NCBI RefSeq assembly: GCF_949987515.2
Contig: NC_082696.1
Span: forward strand, 38,854,431-38,918,430
Source: Delphinus delphis
Lineage: Eukaryota > Chordata > Mammalia > Artiodactyla > Delphinidae
Length of the DNA: 64,000 nt
Direction: 5' to 3'
Within the stretch, counting starts at the first letter, position 1, and each line of letters opens with the position of its first letter. The notes beneath the pieces are model-generated. The model searched no databases, was not told where the DNA came from, and saw only the letters and a program-made list of their open reading frames with translations. Of the stretch, positions 35,906 through 47,700 are shown in pieces. The translations under genes were made by a program, and so were the position numbers.

Positions 35906-38343
35906 CTCAGACTATCTTTGGATTCTACCTGAAAAAGAAAATGAAAACAAAAGCCATTACATTCTTGTGTGTGCCAAGTCAGGGTCACACACTTTCAAAT
36001 ATTCTAGACAAAATTATTGCTAAACAGCCATGCATGTTTTCCAGATTCTCATATTTATTACAGATATATTGTAATGATTTAGTCATTAATGGGACATTCA
36101 TTTCTTCCTTTACTTATTAGGAAATTTCAAGGAGATCATTTCGATCCTTTTTTCATATTGTGATCTAAGACTGTGACCAGCTTTTGAACTTCTCTTATGT
36201 TTATTCATTCAGTACTCTGTAGCCTACAAAATAAATTATAGTAGTTCATTGGTCCAAGAATTTTTGCACTTAATGTTTATGACATACATTATCAGATCTG
36301 ACCATGGCATTTGAATAATTTGTGAGGTACCCAAGCTTCCAGTACCCTTAAAATAGTTTCTGATTTATTGTTATGACAATCTGGGAGCTGGAATTTATTG
36401 GTATTATGTTTTCAACATCACTGGTACCACCATGTTATTACCCAAAGAATTAAGATTTCAGTCCTTGAAGGAGAAAAATGTTGGCATTTCCTTCTCTATA
36501 ATTTATCCATGAATGAGCATCAACTATTTATGAGGAGAAGGAAGAAATTAGAGGTGTTATCTTTTATCGTTAACTGAAAACAGAAAGATACATTATTTGT
36601 TGTTTAAAGGGATTTTCAGTAAATACATTTGTTTTATATTTTGCTAAGTTGTTTTTTAAAATGGAAATTATGTCATAGAAGCAATTTTATTTTGAGAGCC
36701 TTTTAATAGGTAAAATAGAGAAGTTTATTAATGATTAGATATAGATATATAAGAAAGTTAAGTATACCAAATAAAGCAGTTTAAATCTATCTTATTCAAA
36801 ATATTGGGGTGAAAGAAACTCAGAAGACATGTAATTCCAGCTACTCAATTATATAAATGTTTTCAATTGGATTGCTAGAAAAAGATTTTAAATGTCATCT
36901 AAAAATAAAGGTTGTAAACAAATTACCTTTTAATCTCCTTTTCTGAACACTGATTGATTTTATATAAAAGTTTCATGAAGAAAATATTTTGGTATATGCT
37001 ATTACGTCATTGTTTTCACATAATTTGTGGTTACTATAGGTAGACTCTGTTAAGGAAGACACAGGCTAAAGGCTACCTACAGGAAATAAAAATACAAGAA
37101 GTTGAAAGAGGCTTCTACTTTATCAAGATAGTCATAATCCTGGAACTACAGAACATTCAGAAAGATTTAAAGTTTACATTTTACTCTAATTGATATTGAG
37201 ATTTTTCCTCAAAATATTTTTAAATTTTAAAAATCTGTATATATTTTAACTGTTTTAAATGAAACTAATGATATATTGTTGAAAACATACATGGAAAACA
37301 TTTGAAGTATAGCTTTATGATGTAGCATATTAGAGTATTCTGGGCTTACGTGGCTTTCTAAAATAATTTACAATTCATTAAACTGATTTTACTATGGAAA
37401 TTTTTTTTACTTGAACCCCTATTCTTTGATTTTTCTAAAACATATTTGAGAGGTCAATGTTACTACTTAGTGCCTATAATTATATTTCAACATTGTGAGG
37501 TCTGCCTCTTTGTAAGGTCAGCCGTAGTATTTTATGATTATTCCTGATGAAAATGTTATTTGATATATTTCATTTCTTTTGTAAACTAGTAGCTTTTCCT
37601 AGTAGTAATATGACTTTAATTTATTTAAGTACAAGAAGATATATGTTTGCCAGCATAAACCTGAGAAAGCCAGCCATCCGAGACTTGTTTTAAAAGCAGA
37701 GTGCTCATAGACGCTATAGTAGAATTAAGGCCAACCAAAGTAATTTTCATTAGTTTTCTTGGTTCACCTGTATTTAAATAGTAGCCAAACCAACTTTGTT
37801 TGTAGAAGTATTTGTAAAAACTGTTATGGCTCACTATGGGACCAGCTCTTTCAAAGTGCCTCAATGATGATGTAGGAGTTTCCAGGTTATTTGGGATAAA
37901 TTTGTTTAAACTGCTTATCTTGACAAGGATACTCTCTTTAAGCTGAAGAGCCTATCTCTCTACCCATGATTGTCCGAAAATCTACTCTTTGCACTTACAT
38001 CTATAATGCTCAATGTTGAATGTATGCATATTGAAATATTTCTCCATTATGTCAGTAATATTTAGATGTTAAGTGTGGGTACTGTTGGAAGTTCTCTTAA
38101 ATCATAAAGGTGCTTGGAGATGACATGCAAACTAAGTTAGTTTTAATAAAAAGTTTAAACACTATAAAGATTTGGTTTATTATACTGATACGTGAGGGGA
38201 ATCTGTACGCAAAGTGGATCATTTACAGCTTTCACTGAAATTAAAGTTTTTAATTTACCTGTTTAATTTACCTTAAACATTACCTGTGCATTTCATAGAA
38301 TTACAAGGTATACCTAAGGTAGAACAATATTGATATTAACTTG
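35906..38343. other. Unique AT-rich DNA, no gene recognised
   Basis: Only short chance frames, such as 79 codons at 37625-37864 (minus) without motifs. No repeat recognised with confidence. Confidence 0.55.
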
Positions 38344-38354
38344 TGATTCTCCAA

Positions 38355-38568
38355 TTTTTTTTTTTTTTTTTTTTGGCGGTGCGCAGGCCTCTCACTGTTG
38401 TGGCCTCTCCCGTTGCGGAGCACAGGCTCTGGACGTGCAGGTTCAGCGGCCATGGCTCATCGGGCCCAGCCGCTCCGCGGCATGTGGGATCTTCCCAGAC
38501 CGGGGCACGAACCCGTGTCCCCTGCATCGGCAGGCGGACTCTCAACCACTGTGCCACCAGGGAAGCCC
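38355..38568 (-). mobile_element. Cetacean CHR-type SINE with clear target-site duplication
   Basis: Complete copy on the minus strand: GGGCTTCCCTGGTGGCACAG start, tRNA-derived head, GC-rich body, and an A-tail (plus-strand T-run 38355-38374). It is flanked by the direct repeat TGATTCTCCAATTTT at 38344-38358 and 38569-38583, an excellent target-site duplication that shows retrotransposition by L1-type machinery. The body keeps most CpGs, so this is a young copy. Confidence 0.96.
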
Positions 38569-38583
38569 TGATTCTCCAATTTT

Positions 38584-38819
38584 ATTTTGACTTGAGTCAA
38601 AATTTTATTCTGACAATATATGGGGAAAGTAAATAACTGAGCTAAAAATGGTTATGATAAAACTTTGGTGTTCAGGAATATGTTGCTTACGGTAGTGTTT
38701 CTTTTTTTTTTTAAAGAAGATTTATATATTCATACAAATTGAATAATCTAAAATAAAAGGAAGGCTTAATGATTTTTCTTAAGAAAAATTTCTAAAGCTG
38801 AAATTCTAAAAAAGCTTTT
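38584..38819. other. AT-rich DNA between SINE and L1
   Basis: Nothing recognised; a T-run at 38701-38713. Confidence 0.5.
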
Positions 38820-39436
38820 TTCCTCTTTTTTAATTGAAGTATAGCTGATGTACAATATTTTATGTTAACAGGTGTACAATATAGTGTTTCACAATTTTTA
38901 AAGGTTATGCTCCATTTATAATTATTATAAAATATTGGCTGTATTCCCCGTGTTGTACAATATTTTCTTGTATTATTTTATGCATAATAGTTTGTACCTC
39001 TTAATCACCTACCCCTATATTGTCCTTCCCTACTTCCCTCTCCTTACTGGTAACCACTAGTTTCTTCTCTGTATCTGTGCGTCTGCTTCTTTTTTGTTAT
39101 ATTCACTAGTGTGCTGTATTTTTTAGAGTCCACATATAAGTGATATTGTACAGTATTTGTCTTTCTCTGGCTTATTTCACTTAGCATAATACCCTCCAAA
39201 TCCATCCATGTTGCTGCCAATGGCAAAATTTCATTTTTCTTTTTATGGCTGAGTAGTATTCCACTGTAAATATATACCACATCTTCTACATCCATTTATC
39301 TGTTGATGGACACTTAGGTTGTTTCCATATCTTGGCTATTGTAAATAATGCTGCTATGAACATTGGGGTGCATGTATCTTTTCAAATTAGAGTTTTTGGT
39401 TTTTTTCGGATATATACCCAGGAGTGGAATTGAAGC
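38820..39436 (-). repeat. Medium-age L1 3' end (ORF2 C-terminus and 3' UTR)
   Basis: Reversed L1 with 3' terminus TTTAATTGAAGTATAGCTGA and a 3' UTR of the L1MA type. The end of ORF2 includes TGGCTGAGTAGTATTCCACT and GATGGACACTTAGGTTG. It breaks off near 39436 inside ORF2 (GGATATATACCCAGGAGTGG). An 83-codon antisense-to-nothing piece at 39044-39295 is the residual ORF2 C-terminus. Confidence 0.85.
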
Positions 39437-41604
39437 AGGGGACAAATCAGAATCATTTATGGAAAATCTCAACGTACATCTTTATACACAAAAAAACTTA
39501 AACCAGAGCCATAAATGAGAGCAAGGCCTTCGGAGAGAAACAGACCTGGCTTTGATTTTTAACCTTGTGCCTTACTAAAAATATAAAGCCGGATAATTTT
39601 CTCAAAGCCAGATCACAAACTTAAAAGCCTACAATGACCCAGCAAAACTGAAACGAGAAATTGGCAGGATGGGCACTTGGTGATCTGGATGTCTGTGCCT
39701 CATCCAAACTGGAAGTCACTTGTTTCCATGCTCAGTGTTACTAGATCTTTTGATTTCCAAGAGAAGGTGGATATATGTATTTGTGTGTTCAATCCTCTGG
39801 TTTTTAAGTTTGGCAAGTAATTAAAATATTCTAAAAATACATCTTTGGCTGAGATTCATCCTGTGCGCACCAGATTGTGTTGTATACTTTCATATTAATC
39901 AAATAAACTTTTATTTATTTCCTCATAAGGAAGAGGATTTTTGTGAAGATTAATGAGCTGTTAAAGTTCCTGACATGTTGCAGATCTTTAATAATGGTTG
40001 GTTCCCACTGAACTTTCCTACTCAGTTTTCAACTTCTTTTCCCTTATCAGTAGAAACAGTTAATAAAAGCTGCATCTATTGTGCAGTTTTTAGCTTTTGT
40101 GTTTATTATGAGATATGGATTTAGCTTTTGTATTTAATACACTGTGTTTAACTATTCAAAACTATCAAACAGAAAGTATGTTTCCTTTATCAACTTTTGG
40201 AAAAAATATTTTCACAAGGTGTCTACATAAATGGAAAAGGCATGGTTTATATAATTACTTAAGCTACTTTAAAGATCCATGAAGTATTCCTTGGCAGATT
40301 CTTCCAATCCTTATGGTTACTTAATATCCATATGACAAGAGACATATACATGACAACATTAAGCCACTATTAAAGATAAATGAAAAAAGTTAAAGAAATG
40401 CATGAAGATATAGACACCATAATATTAATAAAAGTTTTCCCATTCTGGTGATTTTTACTTTCTTTATATTTGTGTGTCTCTTTTCAAAGTTTTATGTTGT
40501 GTAAATATTATTGATATAATTAGATGAAATAATAAAGCTATTTCATCTAGATAAAGAAATATGAATGAGAACTATTTTAGAAAAATAGATCATAATATAT
40601 TTTCTATTTGTAATATAAAAGTATTTAATTCACTTTCACTTGAATTAAGCTATAGTTAAAGGAATTGAAGTGAAACTTAAGAAACTGTCGGAGTAGAATA
40701 AATATATTTTTGTTCAAGTGATCTTAATTACAAAAATATGTGTCTAAAAGTAACAGGATATATATTATTAAGCTATTTTTAAAAAGAAAAAAAGAGGATA
40801 CACTATATTCAGAGGAACCACTGGATGATTAGGTTGTAATAGTGAATCATTATGTGTGATAAATGTAACTATGGCAACTCCTCTGGTCAAATAAATGAAC
40901 TTCTTTTCAAGTAGTCCTCTCTTCTGAAATTTTTCTCATGAATACTATCCATAATATACTTTTTAGATCCAGGAATTTCCTTTGTTACTTTATTCTCTTT
41001 GGCTTCTCTCTTGCATTTATCTTTATTGATTACTCATGTCTTGGTACTCCTATCCTTTAATTTCCATCATGTAATAAATTTCTAGTACTTTTCCTTTCAA
41101 TTTCAGCTGTTGTGGTCAGGCTGACTTCCTGACTGTCCTACAAACCCACTTGAGTTCATTTATATGTCAGGTAAAAGATTTATTGTTTTTAACCATGGGC
41201 CCTGTTAAGATTTACAAAACAATAACATAACCAAAACCCAAGATTATTAACTTTTAAATTAATTGTAAAACCTGAAAGAAACCCTTCAGGCAAGAAGATG
41301 AGTTAATATTTTAGAAATTATGTACCAAGGACTACATTGGTACTTAATAAATAACTAATAGACATTTAGTATTTGTTGAATAAATGAAAACAAGTTATAT
41401 AAAAACCATGCCATAAAAGGAGGGAAGATACCCTCTTCTTATATTGCTTTAGAGTAAATACAATGTATTATTTCCATCAAGAGGACCTTAGTATGGTGTC
41501 CCATACATAGGAAGGAATAAGAAGTAATGTAGAATGTTTCTCTGGTCTATCTGGTTTTGGGGTTCCTGAGGCTTTTGTCTTTGATAACATTAGATACCTT
41601 TCAA
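39437..41604. other. Unique AT-rich DNA with short MIR/L2 tails
   Basis: No gene recognised. At 39930-40010 TTTGTGAAGATTAATGAG and a following TGACATGTTGCAG phrase look like a MIR 3' part. At 41335-41390 TTAGTATTTGTTGAATAAAT resembles an L2 end. A perfect hairpin lies at 40521-40549. Confidence 0.5.
40521..40549. other. Perfect 11-bp inverted repeat (hairpin)
   Basis: Arms TAGATGAAATA (40521-40531) and TATTTCATCTA (40539-40549) are exact reverse complements with the 7-base loop ATAAAGC. No RNA family recognised. Confidence 0.7.
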
Positions 41605-42012
41605 AAATAAATGGTTGTGCCCTGTTGAAAAATGGGCAGAAGAACTGAAAAGACATTTTCCCAAAGAGGACATGCAGATGGCCAACAGGCATATGAAAAG
41701 ATGCTCAACATCGCTAATCATCAGGGAAATGCAAATTAAAACTACAATGAGATATCACCTCACACCCGCCAAAATGACTATCATCAAAAAGAACACAAAT
41801 AACAAATGCTGGTGAGGATGTGGAGGAAAGCAAACCCTTGTGCACTGTTGGTGGGGATGTAAATTCATACAGCCACTGTGGAAAACCATATGGAAGCTTC
41901 TCAAAACTAAAAATTGAACTACCATATGACTCAGCAATTCCACTCCTGGGTATATATCTGAAAAAACCAAAAACACTAATTTGAAAAGATACATGCACCC
42001 CAGTGTTCATAG

Positions 42013-42013
<1 letters not shown>

Positions 42014-42049
<36 letters not shown>

Positions 42050-42243
42050 TGCGGTACACGGGCCTCTCACTGCTGTGGCCTCTGCAGTTGTGGAGCACAG
42101 GCTCCGGACACGCAGGCTCAGTAGCCATGGCTCACGGGCCCAGCCACTCCGCGGCATGTGGGATCTTCCCGGACCGGGGCACGAACCCGTGTCCCCTGCA
42201 TCGGCAGGCGGACTTTCAACTACTGCGCCACCAGGGAAGCCCC
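42014..42243 (-). mobile_element. Cetacean CHR-type SINE with (ATT)n in place of its A-tail
   Basis: Complete minus-strand copy. Instead of a pure T-run at its tail end there is (ATT)12-type sequence at 42014-42050. The L1 host word CATAGCA(GCA)TTATT appears on both sides (from 42008 and from 42243), a target-site duplication of at least 7 bases. The microsatellite probably grew from the A-tail together with the ATT of the target. Confidence 0.92.
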
Positions 42244-42329
42244 ATAGCAGCATTATTTACAATTGTTTAGATATGGAAGCAACCTAAGTGTCCATCAACA
42301 GATAAATGGATAAAGAGGATGTGGTGAAT

Positions 42330-42334
42330 ACACA

Positions 42335-42365
<31 letters not shown>

Positions 42366-42380
42366 GCGCGCGCGCACGCA
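42330..42380. repeat. (CA)n(CG)n alternating purine-pyrimidine tract
   Basis: About ten CA units (42330-42350) run straight into twelve CG units (42351-42374), then CACGCA. All of it alternates purine and pyrimidine, the best Z-DNA-forming pattern. A long pure CG run is rare in a methylated vertebrate genome. Confidence 0.95.
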
Positions 42381-42806
42381 ATGGCATACTACTTAGTCAT
42401 GTTACAGCAACATGGATGGACTTGGGAGAGTTATGCTAAGTGAAATAAGTCAGACAGAGAAAGACAAATACTGTATGATATCATTTATACATGGAATCTA
42501 AAAAATACAACACACTAGAGAATATAATAAAAAAAGAAGCAGACTCACAGATATAGAGAACAAACTAGTGGTTACTAGTGGAGAGAGGGAAGGGGGGAGG
42601 GGCAACATAGAGGTAGGTGATTAAGAAGTACAAACTATTAAGTATAAAATAAGCTATAAGTATATATTGTACAACACAGGGAATATAGCCAATATTTTAT
42701 AATAACTATAAACAGAGTATAACCTTTAAAAATTGTGATTCACTATATTGTACACCTGTAACTTACATAATATTGTACATCAACTATACTTTTATAAAAA
42801 AAATTA

Positions 42807-44300
42807 TTGTAAAGCTTATCTGAACTGAGAAAAGGTAAAACTGACCAGTTAGAGTGTTCTGGTTCCACAGCTTTAAATGATGTTATACCATTCTAAAACT
42901 GTTTGGTGCTGAAAATATGTTCAACTTCAGTTTATACTTGTTGACTTTTTCTTATATTGATAGATTAGATGAAAAGGAAAGGTCAAAGATGGCAAAGTTG
43001 GTCAGCACATACTTCAACTAGAATTGAGCATGTGAGTATGAAAAATATCAGCTGTCATTCTTGGAAACAGAACTAACTGTGGTATTTTAAGAGGTGCATT
43101 CAGATTGAATCAATAATTACAGCAAAATCTTATTTCAAATTTAGTTTTATTTACAACTACACTTTTACATTTAATTCTTCTCTGATTTCTGTATTTTTTG
43201 GGGGGGTCTTTCCTTAGTTAATTTAATTATTATGCTTCTCTTGTTGCTTCTTGCAGGGAACTTTTATGAATGATCTAAATTCTGGTTTTCAGTGCACACT
43301 GTGCTCTTTAGAAAGGTTGGATTAATGTGTGTTATATTTTCTCTCTTTCCATTTCCCGAAGCTTACTATTTTAAAAGTTTTTGCAGCTAGAGAATCTAAT
43401 GATAAATCACCTTACTTATGAGTAAATTTAACAAATGTTGGCTGGTGGTAATAACACATTAGTTATTAATGATAAAATGTAGAGAATATATACCTGTATC
43501 ATAAATGCTCACTGAATTGAGAATGATACAGTCCTGAGATTCTTACAACTATATTTATTAAAGTGTCAAGTAATAAGAATCCCAGTATGAAAAATGTATT
43601 ACTTAATTCCATAAGAAATACAAGTTGAAACAAACAATTTTGTATGGCCTAAAACATCTGTCATTAATAGAGGCTATAATGATTTTTAACTAGCTATATT
43701 AGTCTTTTACTGTTAGTTAAACAGAGTTTCTAGAAATTAAAATGACAAAAAGGAGACTTACATTGCCACAAATTTATGTTAATTAGTATCTAATGAAAAT
43801 CTTTCATTTTTCAATGCCAAAATATCTGAGCCAAGCTTAAGAGATTTTTAGCCATGATTAGATTATTTTCCAGTCATAAAATGTGTCAAACTGTAACTTG
43901 TGTTTATTAATATAGCTCTCATTTTTTATAAACTAGAATAAAGTCTATGTACAATAGCAAGTAATTTAAAAAACTAAATATAACTCTATAAATTTTGATT
44001 TGGAATTTCATTTGGATCTTATTTCTTAAAGCCAAATAAACTCACACATCATAGATTTTAGAATTTATTAAATACGAGTCTAAAATTGGACAGCTTTTTG
44101 ATTCTCTATTCAATAATCCAGGTCTCAAAGTAATCTATGTGAGAAAAATATGGACTATTTGAAACATTATGAAAGCTTTATGAAGGTTTATTTTCCAAGA
44201 GGAAGTAACCAAATTTGACCTTGTGTATTTAGTTGGCTGAGCAATATTTAAGATACATTTCCATCCTCATAAAGATGTATCACATTAAAAAGTCCAACTT
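42807..44300. other. Unique AT-rich DNA, no gene recognised
   Basis: No open frame above 60 codons and no repeat recognised. Confidence 0.55.
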
Positions 44301-44304
44301 TTTA

Positions 44305-44460
44305 CCAGGGGTGGGATGGTCGTGGGATGAATTGGGAGATTGGGATTAACATATATTCACTAATATGTATAAAATAGATAACTAATAGGAACCTGCTGTA
44401 TAAAAAAATAAATAAAATAAAATTCAAATAAATAAATTGTAAAACAAGAAAATAAAAAGT
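44305..44460 (+). repeat. L1 3'-UTR fragment with A-rich tail
   Basis: ATGAATTGGGAGATTGGGAT, then ATAAAATAGATAACTAATAG and GAACCTGCTGTATAAAAAAA are typical of the medium-age L1 3' UTR. The end is an A-rich (AAATA)n tail rather than the full 3' terminus. Confidence 0.75.
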
Positions 44461-44759
44461 AGAACTTTTTTGACAATTAGCTTTTATTATAGAAATTCTG
44501 TCAATTCTGTTTGTCTCTCAATGTTTTGAATGCTGATAAGCTTAAAGAAAATCTATATTTGAGAGTAAAGTAAATAATTTGAAACAAATCCCACATTCTA
44601 TTACCATAGATACTCTAGAAATATATTGTATATTATTTTATTATTTCCATCTGCTTGTTTTGGCTTTGGTTTGGTCTTCTATTTTAGCTTCTTCAGGTGG
44701 AAGCTTAAAATATTGATTTGAGACCTTTGTGTTTTGTTTTAATTTAAGCGTTTAATGAC
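44461..44759. other. AT-rich DNA between L1 fragments
   Basis: Nothing recognised. Confidence 0.5.
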
Positions 44760-47700
44760 AAAAATTACCCTTTAGGTATTGCTTTAGATTCATTTCATAA
44801 ATTTGATATGTTGTGTTTTCTTTTTTTACTCAGTGCAAAATATTTTATGACTTCCTTTATGCTTTCTTCATTGGCCCATAGTTTCTTAAAAGTGTTGCTT
44901 AAATTATGAACATTTGGGGGGTTTCCAGACATCTTTCTAATACTGATTTCTAGCTTAGTTCCATTGTGATCATAAAACATACTTTGTACGACTTAAAGTT
45001 TTAAAAATTGTTAATGTTTGTTTTATGTCCCAACATATCTTTGTAGATACTCCATGGGCATTTGAAAAGACTATATATATTCTTCTGTTTTGAGGTGGAA
45101 TGTTGTATAAATGTCAATTAGGTCAAGTTGGTTTATAGTGCTGTTCCAATTTTTTTATCTTTACTGATATTCTCTCTTCTGGTTCTAACAATGATTCAAA
45201 GAGAATTTGTTGAAATCTCCAATGATAAATGTATCTTTCTCTTTTTAATTTTATCAATTTTTGATTTTTATATTTTAGAGCTCTGTCATTGAGTGTATAT
45301 AATTTAAGATTAACATATATTCTTGATGAATTGACTTCTATATCATTATGTAATATCTTTCTTTTCCCTGGTAATATTTCTTATTCTGAAGTTTACTTTG
45401 ATATGATTTTAATTATTTCAAGTTAGTTTTGATCAGTGTTGAAGAGTATATATTTTCCTTATTTTTATTTCTGATTTATTTGTGTTTTATTCAAAGGGGT
45501 TTCTTTTTAAAAATTTTTAACAGCTTTATTGAGGTATAATTAATTTATAAAAAGAAATGTACATATTTAATGTGTACAATTTGATGAATTTGGAAATATG
45601 CAAACACCCATGATACCATCACCACAGTCAAGGCAACAGACATATCTAGCAGCTCCCAGAGTTTCCTGTGTCTTTGCTTTTTCCTTGATTGTTTGTTTTT
45701 GGGTAAAAACACAACATGAGTTACCCTCTTAACAAATTCTCAAGTGCACAATTTATTGTAACTATAGGCATGATGTTGTATAGCAGATCTCTGGAAATTA
45801 TTCATCTAGTATAACTAAAACTTTATACCTATGGAAAAATAACTCCCAATTTCCCTCAACACATTACCTATGGTAAACAGTATTGTATTCTATGTTTCTA
45901 TGAGCTTGACTATTTTAGATTCCCAAGTAAGTGGACTCAATGGGTACATATCCAAAAGAATATCGACGAGCTTTCTGCATTCTCATGTTCACCACAACAT
46001 TATTCACAATAGTCAAGACACGAAAATAGCCCATGTGTCCACTGATAGATGAATGGCAAAGAAAGTGGAATACTATTCAGCCCCCCAAAAGAAGGAAACT
46101 GTCATTTGTGACAACATGGATGAACCTGGAGGACATTAATGAGCAAAATAAGCCAGTCACAGTCACTGTTTAGTATAACAAGTTCCTCAGCTCTTCTGAT
46201 ATACATCAAATTGTGAGATCCACTCTGCTAAATGAACCCAAATAAGTGTTTCTTGTAGAGAACATACATTTGGCTATTTCTTTTTCATCCAACTTGACAA
46301 TATCTGCCTCTTAATTGAAGTGTTTAAACCATTTGCATTTAATATAATTATTACTTTAATGATAGGACTGGTGTGTATCTATCATCTTGCTACTTCTATT
46401 GTCCCATCAGTTTGTCCCTCTTGTTTTTCTTTCACGGCTCTCTTTTGGACTGATTATTTTTTATGATTTTATTTTTTCTCCTTTATTGGCTTATTAGCCC
46501 TACCTCTTTTTTTTAAGTGGTTGATCTAGAGTTTGCTATTGCATCTTAACTTATTATAATTTACCTTCGAATATAGTTTATGCCATTTCCTCCATCTCAT
46601 CTTTTGTGTTATCATTGTCATACATTTCACTTCTACATATGATATAAATCCCACAATACATTATTGGTATTTTCAGTTTGGACAGTCTTCTATCTTTTTA
46701 AAGTGAATAAGCATAAGGAAAAAATCTTTATATTTACCTTCATTTTTACTATTTCTGGCACTTTGCCTTCCTTTGTATAAATTCAAATTTCCATCTGGTT
46801 TCATGTTCCTGATGAATGAACACTTTCCTTTAACAGAAAAGTAGTGCAGGTCTGCTGTCAATGAATTCCCCCTATTTTCTTGTCTGAGAAATATTTTTAA
46901 TTTTATCTTAATCTTTAAAAGATTTTATTTCTTTTTTTGCTGGGTATACAATTCTAAGGAGCCTTTTTTCTATCAATATTTAAAAAATGTAATTTCATTA
47001 TCTTTTGGTTTGTATAGTCTTTGATGAGAAGTCTGCTGTAAATTTTTATCTTTATTCTTCTTTGTAATGTTGGTTGTCTTCAAATATTTCTTCTATACAG
47101 TTTTTAATTTCTTCTTTGGGGACTCAAATTTCATGTATATTAGTGCATTTAATATTGTCTTCCCTCTCTTGGGTATTCTATCTGCTTTCTCTTTTCTTTC
47201 TGTTTTTAGCTTGGATAATTTCTATTGACCTATCTTCAAGTTCAATGATTTTTTTCCATACCTATAGCCAGTATGTTGATAAGCATGTCAAAGGAATTCT
47301 TCATCTCTGATACTGTGCTTTTAAAATTTATGACATTTCTATTTGACTCTTGTTTTACAGTTTCAATAACACTGCTGAAAATTCCTATCTTATATTGTAT
47401 ATAGTTCATCTTTTCTGGAATATCTGTTAACATGTTAATTGCAGTTATTGTAAAGTTGCTGTCTGATAGTGCCAACATATGGAACAACTCTGAGTATGAT
47501 TTTATTGACTGATTTATCTCTTGACAATAATTTTTCCTTTGCTTTGTTGCATGCCTCATAATTTTTGTCTAAATGCTGGATATTATATATAGAAGAATAG
47601 TTGAGACTGAGGTAAAAATTATTTCCTCTCAGAAATCAGCCCATCTCTTCTGTCAGGTTGTTAATATGGAGGGTTGAGTAAATCTTGTCAGTACTTGAGC

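Larger units (their letters stand above)
41605..42806 (+). repeat. Medium-age L1 3' end carrying a SINE and a dinucleotide tract
   Basis: Starts in the ORF2 C-terminal region (AAAAATGGGCAGAAGAACTG). It passes the Cys-rich part (TGTGCACTGTTGGTGGGGAT) and the end of ORF2, then a 3' UTR ending TGTACACCTGTAACTTACAT and CATCAACTATACTTTTAT. Same L1 age class as 38820-39436. It is interrupted by a SINE (42014-42243), and its ORF2 end contains a (CA)n(CG)n tract where the element normally reads a TATATACACAATGG-type word. Confidence 0.88.

Noticed and set aside
41714..42253. 179-codon minus-strand frame with a poly-Asn run
   Set aside because: Made of the sense strand of a SINE, its (ATT)n tail and the antisense of an L1; no evidence of a real protein.
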